This document shows, piece by piece, positions 1-5,234 of a DNA stretch of 6,957 nt; the stretch's first letter is position 1; each line of letters begins with the position of its first letter. The position numbers and the translations under genes were made by a program. The notes beneath the pieces are model-generated. The model was not told where the DNA came from and did not search any database. It saw only the letters and a program-made list of their open reading frames with translations. This DNA is from JAZQNC01 sp045536155 (GTDB lineage: Bacteria; Bacillota; Clostridia; Oscillospirales; CAG-272). The DNA lies in contig JAZSMZ010000095.1 of assembly GCA_045536155.1 (NCBI GenBank), forward strand, positions 1-6,957. The letters run 5' to 3'.

Positions 1-130
1 CTTTTGCAACAATAAATTCTGCTATTCGCCCCTGTATATCATAAATATTCGAATAGTGAAAGCGCCAGAAGTCGATATAACTATAATCCAGTTCCTTCCC
101 GTTAAATTCAAATTTTTCACTGCCGATCAT
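1..130 (-). CDS. Hypothetical protein, N-terminal part only (runs off left edge)
   Basis: An open frame reads leftward from an ATG at 130-128 to the window edge without a stop, giving 43 residues. The start is supported by a GGAG at 142-139, 8 bases upstream. The peptide begins MIGSEKFEFNGKEL and contains a DFWRF motif followed by GRIAEFIVAK. This resembles the start of widespread uncharacterised proteins with a DFWRW segment and an LAEFIVA segment; that resemblance is from memory and no function follows from it. The start codon sits at the centre of a perfect 12-base palindrome (125-136). The gene lies downstream of tRNA-Ser on the same strand, separated by the tRNA terminator, so it probably has its own promoter; only a weak one (CATAAT at 164-159) is visible. 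The rest of the protein is outside the window. Confidence 0.6.
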   Translation of the reverse strand, partial: MIGSEKFEFNGKELDYSYIDFWRFHYSNIYDIQGRIAEFIVAK

Positions 131-201
131 ATGATCATCTCCATACCATGTTGTACATATTATGTCTTGGTCTATGCGCTTGAAAACACAGGTTTTATAA
201 G

Positions 202-235
202 GAAAACGCACTATTATAAAATAAAGTGCGTTTTC
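202..235 (-). terminator. Stem-loop terminator behind tRNA-Ser
   Basis: An 11-base perfect inverted repeat (202-212 with 225-235) encloses a 12-base AT-only loop. Read leftward, it starts one base after the encoded CCA of tRNA-Ser, and its 3' arm ends in TTTTC. The U-tract is therefore inside the stem rather than after it. Position and structure make it the likely 3' end of the tRNA transcript. Confidence 0.75.
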
Positions 236-236
236 G

Positions 237-325
237 TGGCGGAGGGTGTGGGATTCGAACCCACGTGGGATTGCTCCCAAACGGTTTTCAAGACCGCCTC
301 GTTATGACCGCTTCGATAACCCTCC
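237..325 (-). tRNA. tRNA-Ser, anticodon UGA
   Basis: Read leftward from 325, the sequence folds into a complete class II tRNA. The acceptor stem GGAGGGT pairs with ACCCTCC. There is a short D-stem, and the anticodon loop CTTGAAA carries anticodon TGA (288-290 on the plus strand reads tca). A long variable arm has a 5-bp stem around GCAA, and the T-arm loop is TTCGAAT. The long variable arm together with anticodon UGA identifies a serine acceptor reading UCA and related codons. The discriminator base is G, and the terminal CCA is encoded (237-239). A stem-loop terminator follows directly. The best leftward promoter is at 599-627, which would place the gene at the end of a leader containing a broken copy of the tRNA 5' end. 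Confidence 0.97.
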
Positions 326-443
326 GTATTCAATTGTATGTGTTACAAACCGATCATTTAGGCTTTGTGCCGTGCCCTTCCGAAAATATAGTCGCCGTGC
401 GTCGCTGCTCGCTCCTTCGGCTTCTTATTTTCGTTACACGCTT

Positions 444-470
444 CAAAAAACGATACTCAATCGTTTTTTG
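444..470 (-). terminator. Terminator-like hairpin behind the tRNA-Ser fragment
   Basis: A perfect 11-base inverted repeat (444-454 with 460-470) encloses a 5-base loop. Each arm carries a run of six A or T, so on either strand the 3' arm of the stem ends in TTTTTTG. The stem is A/T-rich with only three G-C pairs, so its strength is uncertain. Read leftward, it begins 10 bases after the broken tRNA copy and could end a short transcript there. Confidence 0.5.
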
Positions 471-480
471 TGCGCTCACC

Positions 481-506
481 CGTTATGACCGCTTCGATAA
501 CCCTCC
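481..506 (-). pseudogene. Broken duplicate of the tRNA-Ser 5' end (acceptor strand and D-arm)
   Basis: Positions 481-510 are identical to 300-329. Read leftward, this is the first 26 nucleotides of tRNA-Ser (acceptor 5' strand and the whole D-arm) plus four upstream bases. The similarity continues, with small differences, through the upstream leader to about 545 compared with about 360. The anticodon arm, variable arm, T-arm and acceptor 3' strand are absent. A hairpin with an internal U-tract follows instead. The simplest reading is a former tandem tRNA-Ser duplicate whose 3' part was lost. The perfect conservation of the tRNA portion against a diverged leader suggests either recent exchange with the intact gene or selection on the fragment. 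Confidence 0.75.
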
Positions 507-598
507 GTATATTTAATTGTTTATGTGTAATGAACCGATCATTCGGTTTTTATACCCTATGCCATTTGCGGCACAGCCGACTGTCAGTCGACTATATC

Positions 599-627
599 AT
601 GATACCACAATTAGAGGCGTATGTCAA
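599..627 (-). promoter_or_regulatory. Sigma-A-type promoter, leftward, toward tRNA-Ser
   Basis: On the minus strand a perfect TTGACA (627-622) is followed, after 17 bases, by TATCAT (604-599), which matches five of six positions of the -10 consensus. Transcription would start near 592 and proceed through the broken tRNA copy and its hairpin to the intact tRNA-Ser about 270 bases downstream. The 10-base palindrome at 595-604 overlaps the -10, and the 13-base palindrome at 578-590 lies at the transcript start. Confidence 0.6.
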
Positions 628-663
628 GAATTATTTTACGCAAATATATTTTTCATTTCACGC

Positions 664-692
664 TTGTAATTGCTGTTTTTATGTGATATAAT
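664..692 (+). promoter_or_regulatory. Sigma-A-type promoter for the ThuA-led operon
   Basis: TTGTAA (664-669) is followed, after a 17-base spacer, by a perfect TATAAT (687-692). The expected start near 699 leaves a leader of about 45 bases before the first ThuA gene. The promoter is divergent from the tRNA promoter, with predicted starts about 107 bases apart. Confidence 0.65.
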
Positions 693-744
693 CGTTATAT
701 CATCAACCAAATAAAACAATTAGCACAATACCGAGGACATACCA

Positions 745-1473
745 ATGAACAGAAAAATACGTGTTACAGTCTGGAATGAATTTCGCCACGAAAGAGAAAT
801 GGAAAACGTACGCGCCATATATCCCAATGGCATACACAGCTGCATAGGAGATTTTCTTTCCAAAGCAGGATACGATGTAACATTGGCAACCCTGATCGAT
901 CCGGGACAGGGACTCAGCGATGAAGTTCTCGACAACACAGACGTTCTTATCTGGTGGGCACATATTGAGCACCATAAGGTAGACGATGCGATCGTCGAGA
1001 AGATCGCCAGCCGTGTTTTTGACTACGGCATGGGCTTTATCGCTCTGCACTCCGCTCACAAATCAAAGCCCTTTTGCAAGCTTGTCGGTACATCGGGAAA
1101 TCTTCTTTGGGGTGATAATCAAACGGAGATCGTCTGGAACATTCTCCCCTCTCATCCGATCGCAAAAGGCATTCCCGAGCATTTCATTCTCCCCGATGAA
1201 GAAATGTACGGCGAGCCCTTTATGATTCCTCAGCCCGATGCGACCGTATTCACATCGTGGTTCGAGCACGGAAACGTCTTCCGTTCGGGATGCTGCTTCT
1301 TGCGCGGACTGGGTAAGGTATTCTACTTCCAGCCCGGTCACGAAAGCTGTCCCACCTATCACAACGAAACCATACAGAAGATAATCATCAATGCAATAGA
1401 ATGGGCAGCTCCCGCGGACGAATTCTCCTGCCGCTACCCTTCTATCTGTCCGTATTATCCCAATCTTTTATAA
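745..1473 (+). CDS. ThuA-like protein, copy 1
   Basis: This 242-residue protein belongs to the ThuA-like family, which has a class I glutamine amidotransferase-like fold and was named after a Rhizobium trehalose-utilisation gene. The biochemical activity of this soluble subgroup is not established, so no reaction is assigned. Visible family motifs are VWNEFRHE (9-16), YPNGIH (26-31), DVLIWWAH (66-73), GMGFIALHS (95-103), EEMYGEPF (152-159) and FYFQPGHE (193-200). The length covers the whole family domain, and there is no signal peptide or membrane segment, so it is cytoplasmic. The ATG has GAGG 8 bases upstream. It is first in a same-strand series, 55 bases before a close paralog. No sugar dehydrogenase or transporter, the usual ThuA companions, is adjacent. 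Family assignment is firm; function is open. Confidence 0.9.
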   Translation: MNRKIRVTVWNEFRHEREMENVRAIYPNGIHSCIGDFLSKAGYDVTLATLIDPGQGLSDEVLDNTDVLIWWAHIEHHKVDDAIVEKIASRVFDYGMGFIALHSAHKSKPFCKLVGTSGNLLWGDNQTEIVWNILPSHPIAKGIPEHFILPDEEMYGEPFMIPQPDATVFTSWFEHGNVFRSGCCFLRGLGKVFYFQPGHESCPTYHNETIQKIIINAIEWAAPADEFSCRYPSICPYYPNLL

Positions 1474-1528
1474 TTATTTATAATTATTCGATTCCCTACC
1501 TATAACAAACAAAACGGAGAAACACACT

Positions 1529-2254
1529 ATGCCGGAAAAACTTAAAGTTACTGTTTGGCAGGAATATCATTATGAAAAAGAAGATGCCGCTGTGCGTGCG
1601 GTTTATCCCAACGGTATACACGGTTGTATCGGAGATTTTTTGACTGATGCAGGTTACGAGGTAACTCTTGCCGCCATTGAGGATGAAGAATTTGGATTAC
1701 CTGATGAGGTTCTCAACAACACTGATGTTCTTATTTGGTGGGGCCATATGGAGCATGACAGAGTCAGCGACGATTTAGTCAACAAGATCATAAACCGTGT
1801 CATTAATTGCGGCATGGGCTTTATCGCGCTTCATTCCTCGCATTTATCAAAGCCCTTCTGCAAGCTTGTCGGTACATCCGGTCGTCTTATGTGGGGTGAA
1901 GATCAAAAAGAAATCGTTTGGACACTCCTCCCTTCTCATCCTATTGCAAAGGGGATTCCCGAGTATTTTGTCCTTCCCGTTGAGGAAATGTACGGTGAGC
2001 CTTTCCTGATCCCTCAACCCGATGCCACCGTATTCACATCATGGTTTGAACACGGAAACATATTCCGATCTGGCTGCTGCTTTATTCGCGGACTTGGCCG
2101 AATATTCTACTTCCAGCCCGGCCACGAAACCCTCCCCACCTTCCACAACGAAATCGTTCAGAAGATCATTATAAATGCGGTTGAATGGGCCGCGCCCCAA
2201 GAAAAATATCCCAAACACTTTACTATTTGTCCGCATTTTGACAGACTTGTATAA
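1529..2254 (+). CDS. ThuA-like protein, copy 2 (tandem paralog)
   Basis: This 241-residue protein aligns without gaps to the preceding gene product over the first 223 residues or so. I count 162 identities in the first 230 positions, about 70%. All family motifs are kept: YPNGIH (26-31), DVLIWWGH (66-73), GMGFIALHS (95-103), EEMYGEPF (152-159) and FYFQPGHE (193-200). The middle, from about residue 98 to 200, is nearly invariant, while the N-terminal 20 residues and the C-terminal tail diverge. GGAG lies 9 bases before the ATG. The 55-base gap from copy 1 contains an AT-only tandem repeat but no convincing terminator, so co-transcription is likely. It is predicted to be cytoplasmic. The pair arose by tandem duplication; whether the products form a heteromer or have different substrates cannot be read from sequence. 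Confidence 0.9.
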   Translation: MPEKLKVTVWQEYHYEKEDAAVRAVYPNGIHGCIGDFLTDAGYEVTLAAIEDEEFGLPDEVLNNTDVLIWWGHMEHDRVSDDLVNKIINRVINCGMGFIALHSSHLSKPFCKLVGTSGRLMWGEDQKEIVWTLLPSHPIAKGIPEYFVLPVEEMYGEPFLIPQPDATVFTSWFEHGNIFRSGCCFIRGLGRIFYFQPGHETLPTFHNEIVQKIIINAVEWAAPQEKYPKHFTICPHFDRLV

Positions 2255-2265
2255 CCGTTGATGAT
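2238..2265 (+). promoter_or_regulatory. Possible internal promoter for the kinase pair
   Basis: A perfect TTGACA (2238-2243) inside the end of ThuA copy 2 is followed after 16 bases by GATGAT (2260-2265), matching four of six -10 positions. A start near 2272 would give the 62-residue gene and the zeta-like gene their own transcript, as expected for toxin-antitoxin pairs. The -10 is weak, so this is tentative. Confidence 0.3.
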
Positions 2266-2291
2266 TCCAAAACATTTTCAAGGTATTACTG

Positions 2292-2480
2292 ATGAAAAAG
2301 ACAGACACACCCAAAAAACAGCGTAATTTTTACAAATGCTTTACTCACACATCAGCCGCCGAGCTTCAGGAAAGAATGCTCAGTGCCACCACCCGCGAGG
2401 AAAAGGCCTTCTATCGCGCATTGCTAAATCTGAAATTACAGATCGAGCAGGAGAAGATAGTCGGTAAAAAGCTGATATGA
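2292..2480 (+). CDS. Small protein, candidate antitoxin or partner of the zeta-like kinase
   Basis: This encodes a 62-residue protein that I cannot assign to a named family. The first 12 residues are rich in lysine and polar residues. From about residue 22 onward the sequence (AELQERML, then EEKAFYRALLNLKLQIEQEK) looks strongly helical, probably two amphipathic helices. The ATG has AAGG 8 bases upstream. The stop overlaps the start of the next gene as ATGA, so the two are probably translationally coupled and made in matched amounts. A small gene placed directly before a zeta-type toxin is the classic antitoxin position. However, the protein is shorter than the usual epsilon antitoxin (about 90 residues) and I see no specific similarity to it. 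The antitoxin role is therefore inference from context. Confidence 0.75.
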   Translation: MKKTDTPKKQRNFYKCFTHTSAAELQERMLSATTREEKAFYRALLNLKLQIEQEKIVGKKLI

Positions 2481-3172
2481 GTATAATTAACAAAATCAAG
2501 CGTGTCCTTCCCTTTCAAAAGAAAAAAGGAGTAAGGAAAGCGTGTGAAGGCCCTCTAACCTACACCGTTTTTGCGGGCATCAACGGTGCCGGCAAGACAT
2601 CGCTGTACAACGTACTCCGTGACAGCGGCGAGCTTGGCGAGCGCATCAACATCGATGAGATCGCCATGGGTATGGGAAGCTGGCGCGACACCGTTACGCA
2701 GATCAAGGCCGCACGCCAGGCAATGTCACAGATAAGCGACTGTATCGAGCAGCGCGTGAGCTTCCATCAGGAGACCACCCTGCCCGGCCCGACGATCACA
2801 AAGCACATCAAGATAGCTAAGGAAGCCGATTTCAATATCCGCCTTTACTACGTCGGTGTCGATTCGCTTGATACCTGCATCGAGCGAGTGCATCATCGCG
2901 TAAAAATGGGCGGTCACGGCATCGACGATGAGATCATCAAGCGCCGCTTCGAGCGCATTATTGACGAGCTTCGCGATCTGCTTCCTCTTTGCGACGAGGT
3001 CGTCTTCTACGACAACACGGTCCGATTCCGTCAGATCGCCATGATGAAGGACGGGGTCTGCATCGATGCCGACCGCGATCTGCCTCAATGGTTCTGGCAG
3101 TTGGGAATCGACGTACCTTCCGACCGTCTTGCATCGCCCGACATCGATATAAAATCGGAAACGATAGAATAA
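2477..3172 (+). CDS. Zeta-toxin-like P-loop kinase / predicted ABC-type ATPase (COG4185-like)
   Basis: A 231-residue P-loop protein of the zeta toxin family. Motifs in order are Walker A GINGAGKTS (34-42), NID (58-60, where zeta toxins have the catalytic aspartate region), ETTL (99-102), the strand YYVGVDS (124-130) and RVKMGGHGI (141-149), followed by an IIKRRFERI helix (153-161) matching the family's lid-type segment. Characterised zeta toxins phosphorylate UDP-N-acetylglucosamine and block cell-wall synthesis. Chromosomal relatives of this type are largely untested, so kinase activity is likely but toxicity and substrate are inferred. There is a basic N-terminal extension of about 25 residues. 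The start overlaps the upstream 62-residue gene as ATGA; I see no strong independent ribosome binding site, in keeping with coupling. ilvN follows after 33 bases. Confidence 0.85.
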   Translation: MSIINKIKRVLPFQKKKGVRKACEGPLTYTVFAGINGAGKTSLYNVLRDSGELGERINIDEIAMGMGSWRDTVTQIKAARQAMSQISDCIEQRVSFHQETTLPGPTITKHIKIAKEADFNIRLYYVGVDSLDTCIERVHHRVKMGGHGIDDEIIKRRFERIIDELRDLLPLCDEVVFYDNTVRFRQIAMMKDGVCIDADRDLPQWFWQLGIDVPSDRLASPDIDIKSETIE

Positions 3173-3205
3173 TCTTAAACTCAGAAAGGACTGCCAAAGG
3201 CAGCT

Positions 3206-3703
3206 TTGGATAACATGAAAGCAGCAGCTCCCGCAAAACACGTAATAGTAGTTGCGGTTGACAACAAGCCCGGTGTAGTTTCGCGCATTTCGGGACTGTT
3301 CACCCGCCGCGGATACAATATCGAAAGTCTTGTAACCGGAGTTACCGACCGAAGCGAGCTTTACAAGCTGGTTATAACGGTAATATCGACAGAAGAGGAG
3401 CTTGAGCTGCTCATCTGCCAGCTCGGACGCATTATGGAGGTCATTGAGGTATATCGCGACACCGACCGTCCCTGCGTCACCCGCGAGCTCATGTTTATCC
3501 GTGTGAACTGCCCTGCCGCTCTGAGAAGCGAGGTCATCAAGACGGCCGACGCGCTCGGGCTTGAGATAGCGGGACTGGGCGAGGACACCGTTGTCGTTCA
3601 GGTAATCGGAGACGACAGCCGTCTGTCGGTAGCGCTCAAAGCATTTGAATCTTATGGTATTGCAGAAACAATACGCTCCGGTGCATTGACAATGGAACTG
3701 TAA
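3206..3703 (+). CDS. ilvN: Acetolactate synthase small (regulatory) subunit
   Basis: This is the regulatory subunit of acetolactate (acetohydroxyacid) synthase, the first common enzyme of branched-chain amino acid synthesis. It stimulates the catalytic subunit and carries the valine feedback site. The N-terminal ACT domain (about 11-86) contains NKPGVVSRISGLFTRRGYNIESL split around residues 20-42, the family signature. The C-terminal domain ends with YGIAETIRSG. The length of 165 residues is normal. The start is uncertain. TTG at 3206 has AAAGG (3196-3200) 5 bases upstream and is used here. ATG at 3215 gives 162 residues and fits family N-termini slightly better, but has only GGA close by. 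No catalytic subunit gene (ilvB) is adjacent, which is unusual. It is last in its operon and followed by a strong terminator. Confidence 0.93.
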   Translation: MDNMKAAAPAKHVIVVAVDNKPGVVSRISGLFTRRGYNIESLVTGVTDRSELYKLVITVISTEEELELLICQLGRIMEVIEVYRDTDRPCVTRELMFIRVNCPAALRSEVIKTADALGLEIAGLGEDTVVVQVIGDDSRLSVALKAFESYGIAETIRSGALTMEL

Positions 3704-3720
3704 TAAAAGCAAACTATATA

Positions 3721-3761
3721 AAAAAGAGTCTGTATCGCATCACTGCGATACAGACTTTTTG
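3721..3761. terminator. Bidirectional intrinsic terminator between ilvN and ddl
   Basis: A perfect 13-bp stem (3727-3739 with 3744-3756) closes a 4-base loop. It is flanked by an A-run (3721-3725) on the left and a T-run (3757-3760) on the right, so it works as a hairpin plus U-tract on both strands. It terminates the rightward operon after ilvN. It also contains the 3' end of leftward ddl, whose TGA begins in the loop (3742-3740). Confidence 0.92.
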
Positions 3762-4777
3762 TTTGCTGATTTTGCTATAATTTCGCACAATTGCTCATAT
3801 CCGATTCCGTCAGCGTTCGCCTCCTGCGGCAAAAGACTGGTGGGTGTCATGCCGGGAAGAGCGTTAGCCTCGAGGAAGACGAAATCGCCGCTCTCGCTGT
3901 CAAGGATGAAATCGATGCGGCTGTAGCTGCCTAGTCCGAGGCAGCGGTGCGATCTCAGCGCACACTCGCGAAGGATGAAATCCTGCTCGGCTGTCAGTTC
4001 TGCCGGACATATCTCCTCGGTCATGCCGCTTTGATACTTATTTTTATAATCGTAAAAGCCGCTTTTAGGTATGATCTCAATGGGCGGCAACGCCTTATCC
4101 CCGAGGATTCCAACAGAAAACTCTCGACCATGAACAAAGCTTTCGACGAGTATACTGCTTTCATATTTTTCGGCAAGAGTCAAAGCGGAGGAAAGCTGTT
4201 CGCGGTCGTTTACAATGGAAACGCCCACGCTCGAGCCGCATGAGAGCGGCTTTACAACACAGGGCAGCCCGATCTTTTCGATGATCTCGTCGCAATCGGC
4301 ATTCTTTACCTCGTATCTTATCCATTTTGCGGTAGGTATTCCTGCATCGTGCACAAGCGCCTTGGATATATCCTTATCCATTGCCTGCATACAGCCGACC
4401 GACGGCGATCCGGTGTAGCGCACTCCCGCGCGATCAAGCTCGGCCTGAAGCTGACCGTTTTCACCAATGCCGCCGTGGAGCGCCAAAAATGCAACGTCGG
4501 CGCTCTTGCATATTTCAATTACGTTGTCACCGATCTCCGATGCGCGTCCCGCCTTTTCAATAAGAGCGTTTAGATCGGGTTCTCTTTCGGGGATCGTGTA
4601 GGAAAACAAGCCTTCACGAGTCCATTTGAGGGAGGAGATATCCTCAACGCCCCAAAACAAATCGACAAGAGCAACCTCATGCCCGTTTTTTACAAGCGCA
4701 TTTGCGATAAGCGCGCCCGAGGAAAGTGAAACGTCACGCTCGGGGCTCAATCCGCCCGCCAAAACACATATTTTCAT
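3740..4777 (-). CDS. ddl: D-alanine--D-alanine ligase
   Basis: A cytoplasmic ATP-grasp enzyme that joins two D-alanines for the peptidoglycan pentapeptide. The length of 345 residues is typical. Motifs are GGLSPERDVSLSSG (8-21, with E13 at the family's catalytic glutamate), HGGIGENGQL (101-110), YTGS (121-124), VVKPLSCGSSVGV (174-186, nucleotide-binding loop), FYDYKNKY (241-248) and LEANALPGMTPTSLLP (302-317, metal-binding Glu/Asn and substrate loop). The last tyrosine of FYDYKNKY (248) corresponds to the omega-loop tyrosine of D-Ala-D-Ala ligases, so this is not a VanA-type D-lactate ligase. AAGGAG lies 8 bases before the ATG. The gene stands alone, with its own promoter (4889-4917) and a shared terminator. 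Its last codons form one arm of that terminator. Confidence 0.97.
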   Translation of the reverse strand: MKICVLAGGLSPERDVSLSSGALIANALVKNGHEVALVDLFWGVEDISSLKWTREGLFSYTIPEREPDLNALIEKAGRASEIGDNVIEICKSADVAFLALHGGIGENGQLQAELDRAGVRYTGSPSVGCMQAMDKDISKALVHDAGIPTAKWIRYEVKNADCDEIIEKIGLPCVVKPLSCGSSVGVSIVNDREQLSSALTLAEKYESSILVESFVHGREFSVGILGDKALPPIEIIPKSGFYDYKNKYQSGMTEEICPAELTAEQDFILRECALRSHRCLGLGSYSRIDFILDSESGDFVFLEANALPGMTPTSLLPQEANADGIGYEQLCEIIAKSANKKSVSQ

Positions 4778-4853
4778 CAGGATTTCTCCTTAGCCATTAA
4801 ATACAGATTTTGCTGTCTGACTTACAGCGTTATTTTATGCATCTCCTTTTATC

Positions 4854-4930
4854 TTGTTGCATAAAATCCTTAGTGTTGCTTTCATTTAAGTATATCATAC
4901 AATATTTGCCTTGTCAAGTTTATGCAACAA
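4854..4930. repeat. 12-base inverted repeat flanking the ddl promoter
   Basis: TTGTTGCATAAA (4854-4865) and its exact reverse complement TTTATGCAACAA (4919-4930) lie 53 bases apart. They bracket the ddl promoter: one arm starts just upstream of the -35 and the other is in the early transcribed leader. A third partial copy, TTTTATGCA, is at 4833-4841 and can pair with 4858-4866. These could be operator half-sites or alternative RNA pairings. Confidence 0.6.
4889..4917 (-). promoter_or_regulatory. Sigma-A promoter of ddl
   Basis: On the minus strand a perfect TTGACA (4917-4912) is followed after 17 bases by TATACT (4894-4889), five of six -10 positions. Transcription would begin near 4882, leaving an untranslated leader of about 105 bases. 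This is the strongest promoter match in the window. Confidence 0.8.
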
Positions 4931-4959
4931 AGGGGCTTTTCTCTTGCCTCATCAGATAA

Positions 4960-4996
4960 AAAAACGCCGATTTTGCATGAAAAAATCGGAATTTTT
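4960..4996. terminator. Terminator-like hairpin with no obvious gene to terminate
   Basis: An 8-bp stem (4967-4974 with 4982-4989) has a 7-base loop. Read leftward it is followed by CG and then a long T-run (the A-run at about 4958-4964). Read rightward it is followed by AATTTTT. It looks like a bidirectional intrinsic terminator, stronger leftward. It lies between divergent promoters, upstream of both genes. Confidence 0.55.
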
Positions 4997-5191
4997 GCAA
5001 TTATAACAATCTCAACTTTCATAAGTTTCAATTTGGTCATAAATTTTATAGCGTTTTAAAGCAATTGAATTTTTTGTTGATTATTTTTAACGAAGTTCAC
5101 ATTCGGATGCCTCTTGTTGGCATATTGCACAATTTTTAATGTTGTTTTTGTTGCAATTTACAGAACGTATCGATTCAAGAAGCATAAAATG

Positions 5192-5210
5192 TTGTTAATA
5201 TTTTGTTAAT
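5192..5210 (+). promoter_or_regulatory. Two TTGTTAAT direct repeats upstream of the transporter promoter
   Basis: TTGTTAAT occurs at 5192-5199 and again at 5203-5210, an 11-base period of about one helical turn. They are about 25-43 bases upstream of the -35 box, where an activator would bind. The regulator is unknown. Confidence 0.35.
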
Positions 5211-5234
5211 GCATGAAATTTTATTGAAAATATA

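Larger units (their letters stand above)
326..744. other. Intergenic region between tRNA-Ser and the first ThuA gene
   Basis: No protein-coding gene is supported here; frames crossing it are chance readings of tRNA sequence. It holds a diverged duplicate of the tRNA 5' region (481 to about 545), a hairpin (444-470), a leftward promoter (599-627) and a rightward promoter (664-692). It also has two small palindromes near the leftward start site: a 13-base one at 578-590 (CGACTG, T, CAGTCG) and a 10-base one at 595-604 (TATCATGATA). The part at about 375-435 is relatively GC-rich and repetitive-looking, and I could not identify it. Confidence 0.6.

Noticed and set aside
300..510. 30-base direct repeat as attL/attR of a mobile element
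   Set aside because: The copies share the tRNA 5' end rather than the usual 3' end, similarity continues into the leader, only about 150 bases lie between them, and there is no integrase. Tandem duplication explains it better.
226..516. Open frames across the tRNA region, for example one reading GIRTHVGLLPNGF
   Set aside because: They are translations of the tRNA-Ser complement, a familiar false coding signal, and continue into its duplicate.
1470..1488. AT-only repeat after ThuA copy 1 as a terminator or a promoter
   Set aside because: It is a short tandem repeat of a 10-base AT unit with no G-C stem, and the TATAAT matches in it lack a -35 at suitable spacing.
2726..3712. 328-codon antisense open frame over the kinase and ilvN genes
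   Set aside because: It spans two well-supported rightward genes in different frames, has no recognisable domain, and its translation looks like a codon-bias shadow.
3740..4777. VanA-type D-Ala-D-lactate ligase (glycopeptide resistance)
   Set aside because: The omega-loop tyrosine typical of D-Ala-D-Ala ligases is present in FYDYKNKY and there are no vanH or vanX neighbours.
4777..4797. Six-codon leader peptide (ATG 4797, MAKEKS) ending in TGATG overlap with the ddl start
   Set aside because: No ribosome binding site precedes its ATG, and it contains the ddl Shine-Dalgarno itself, so the overlap is probably accidental.
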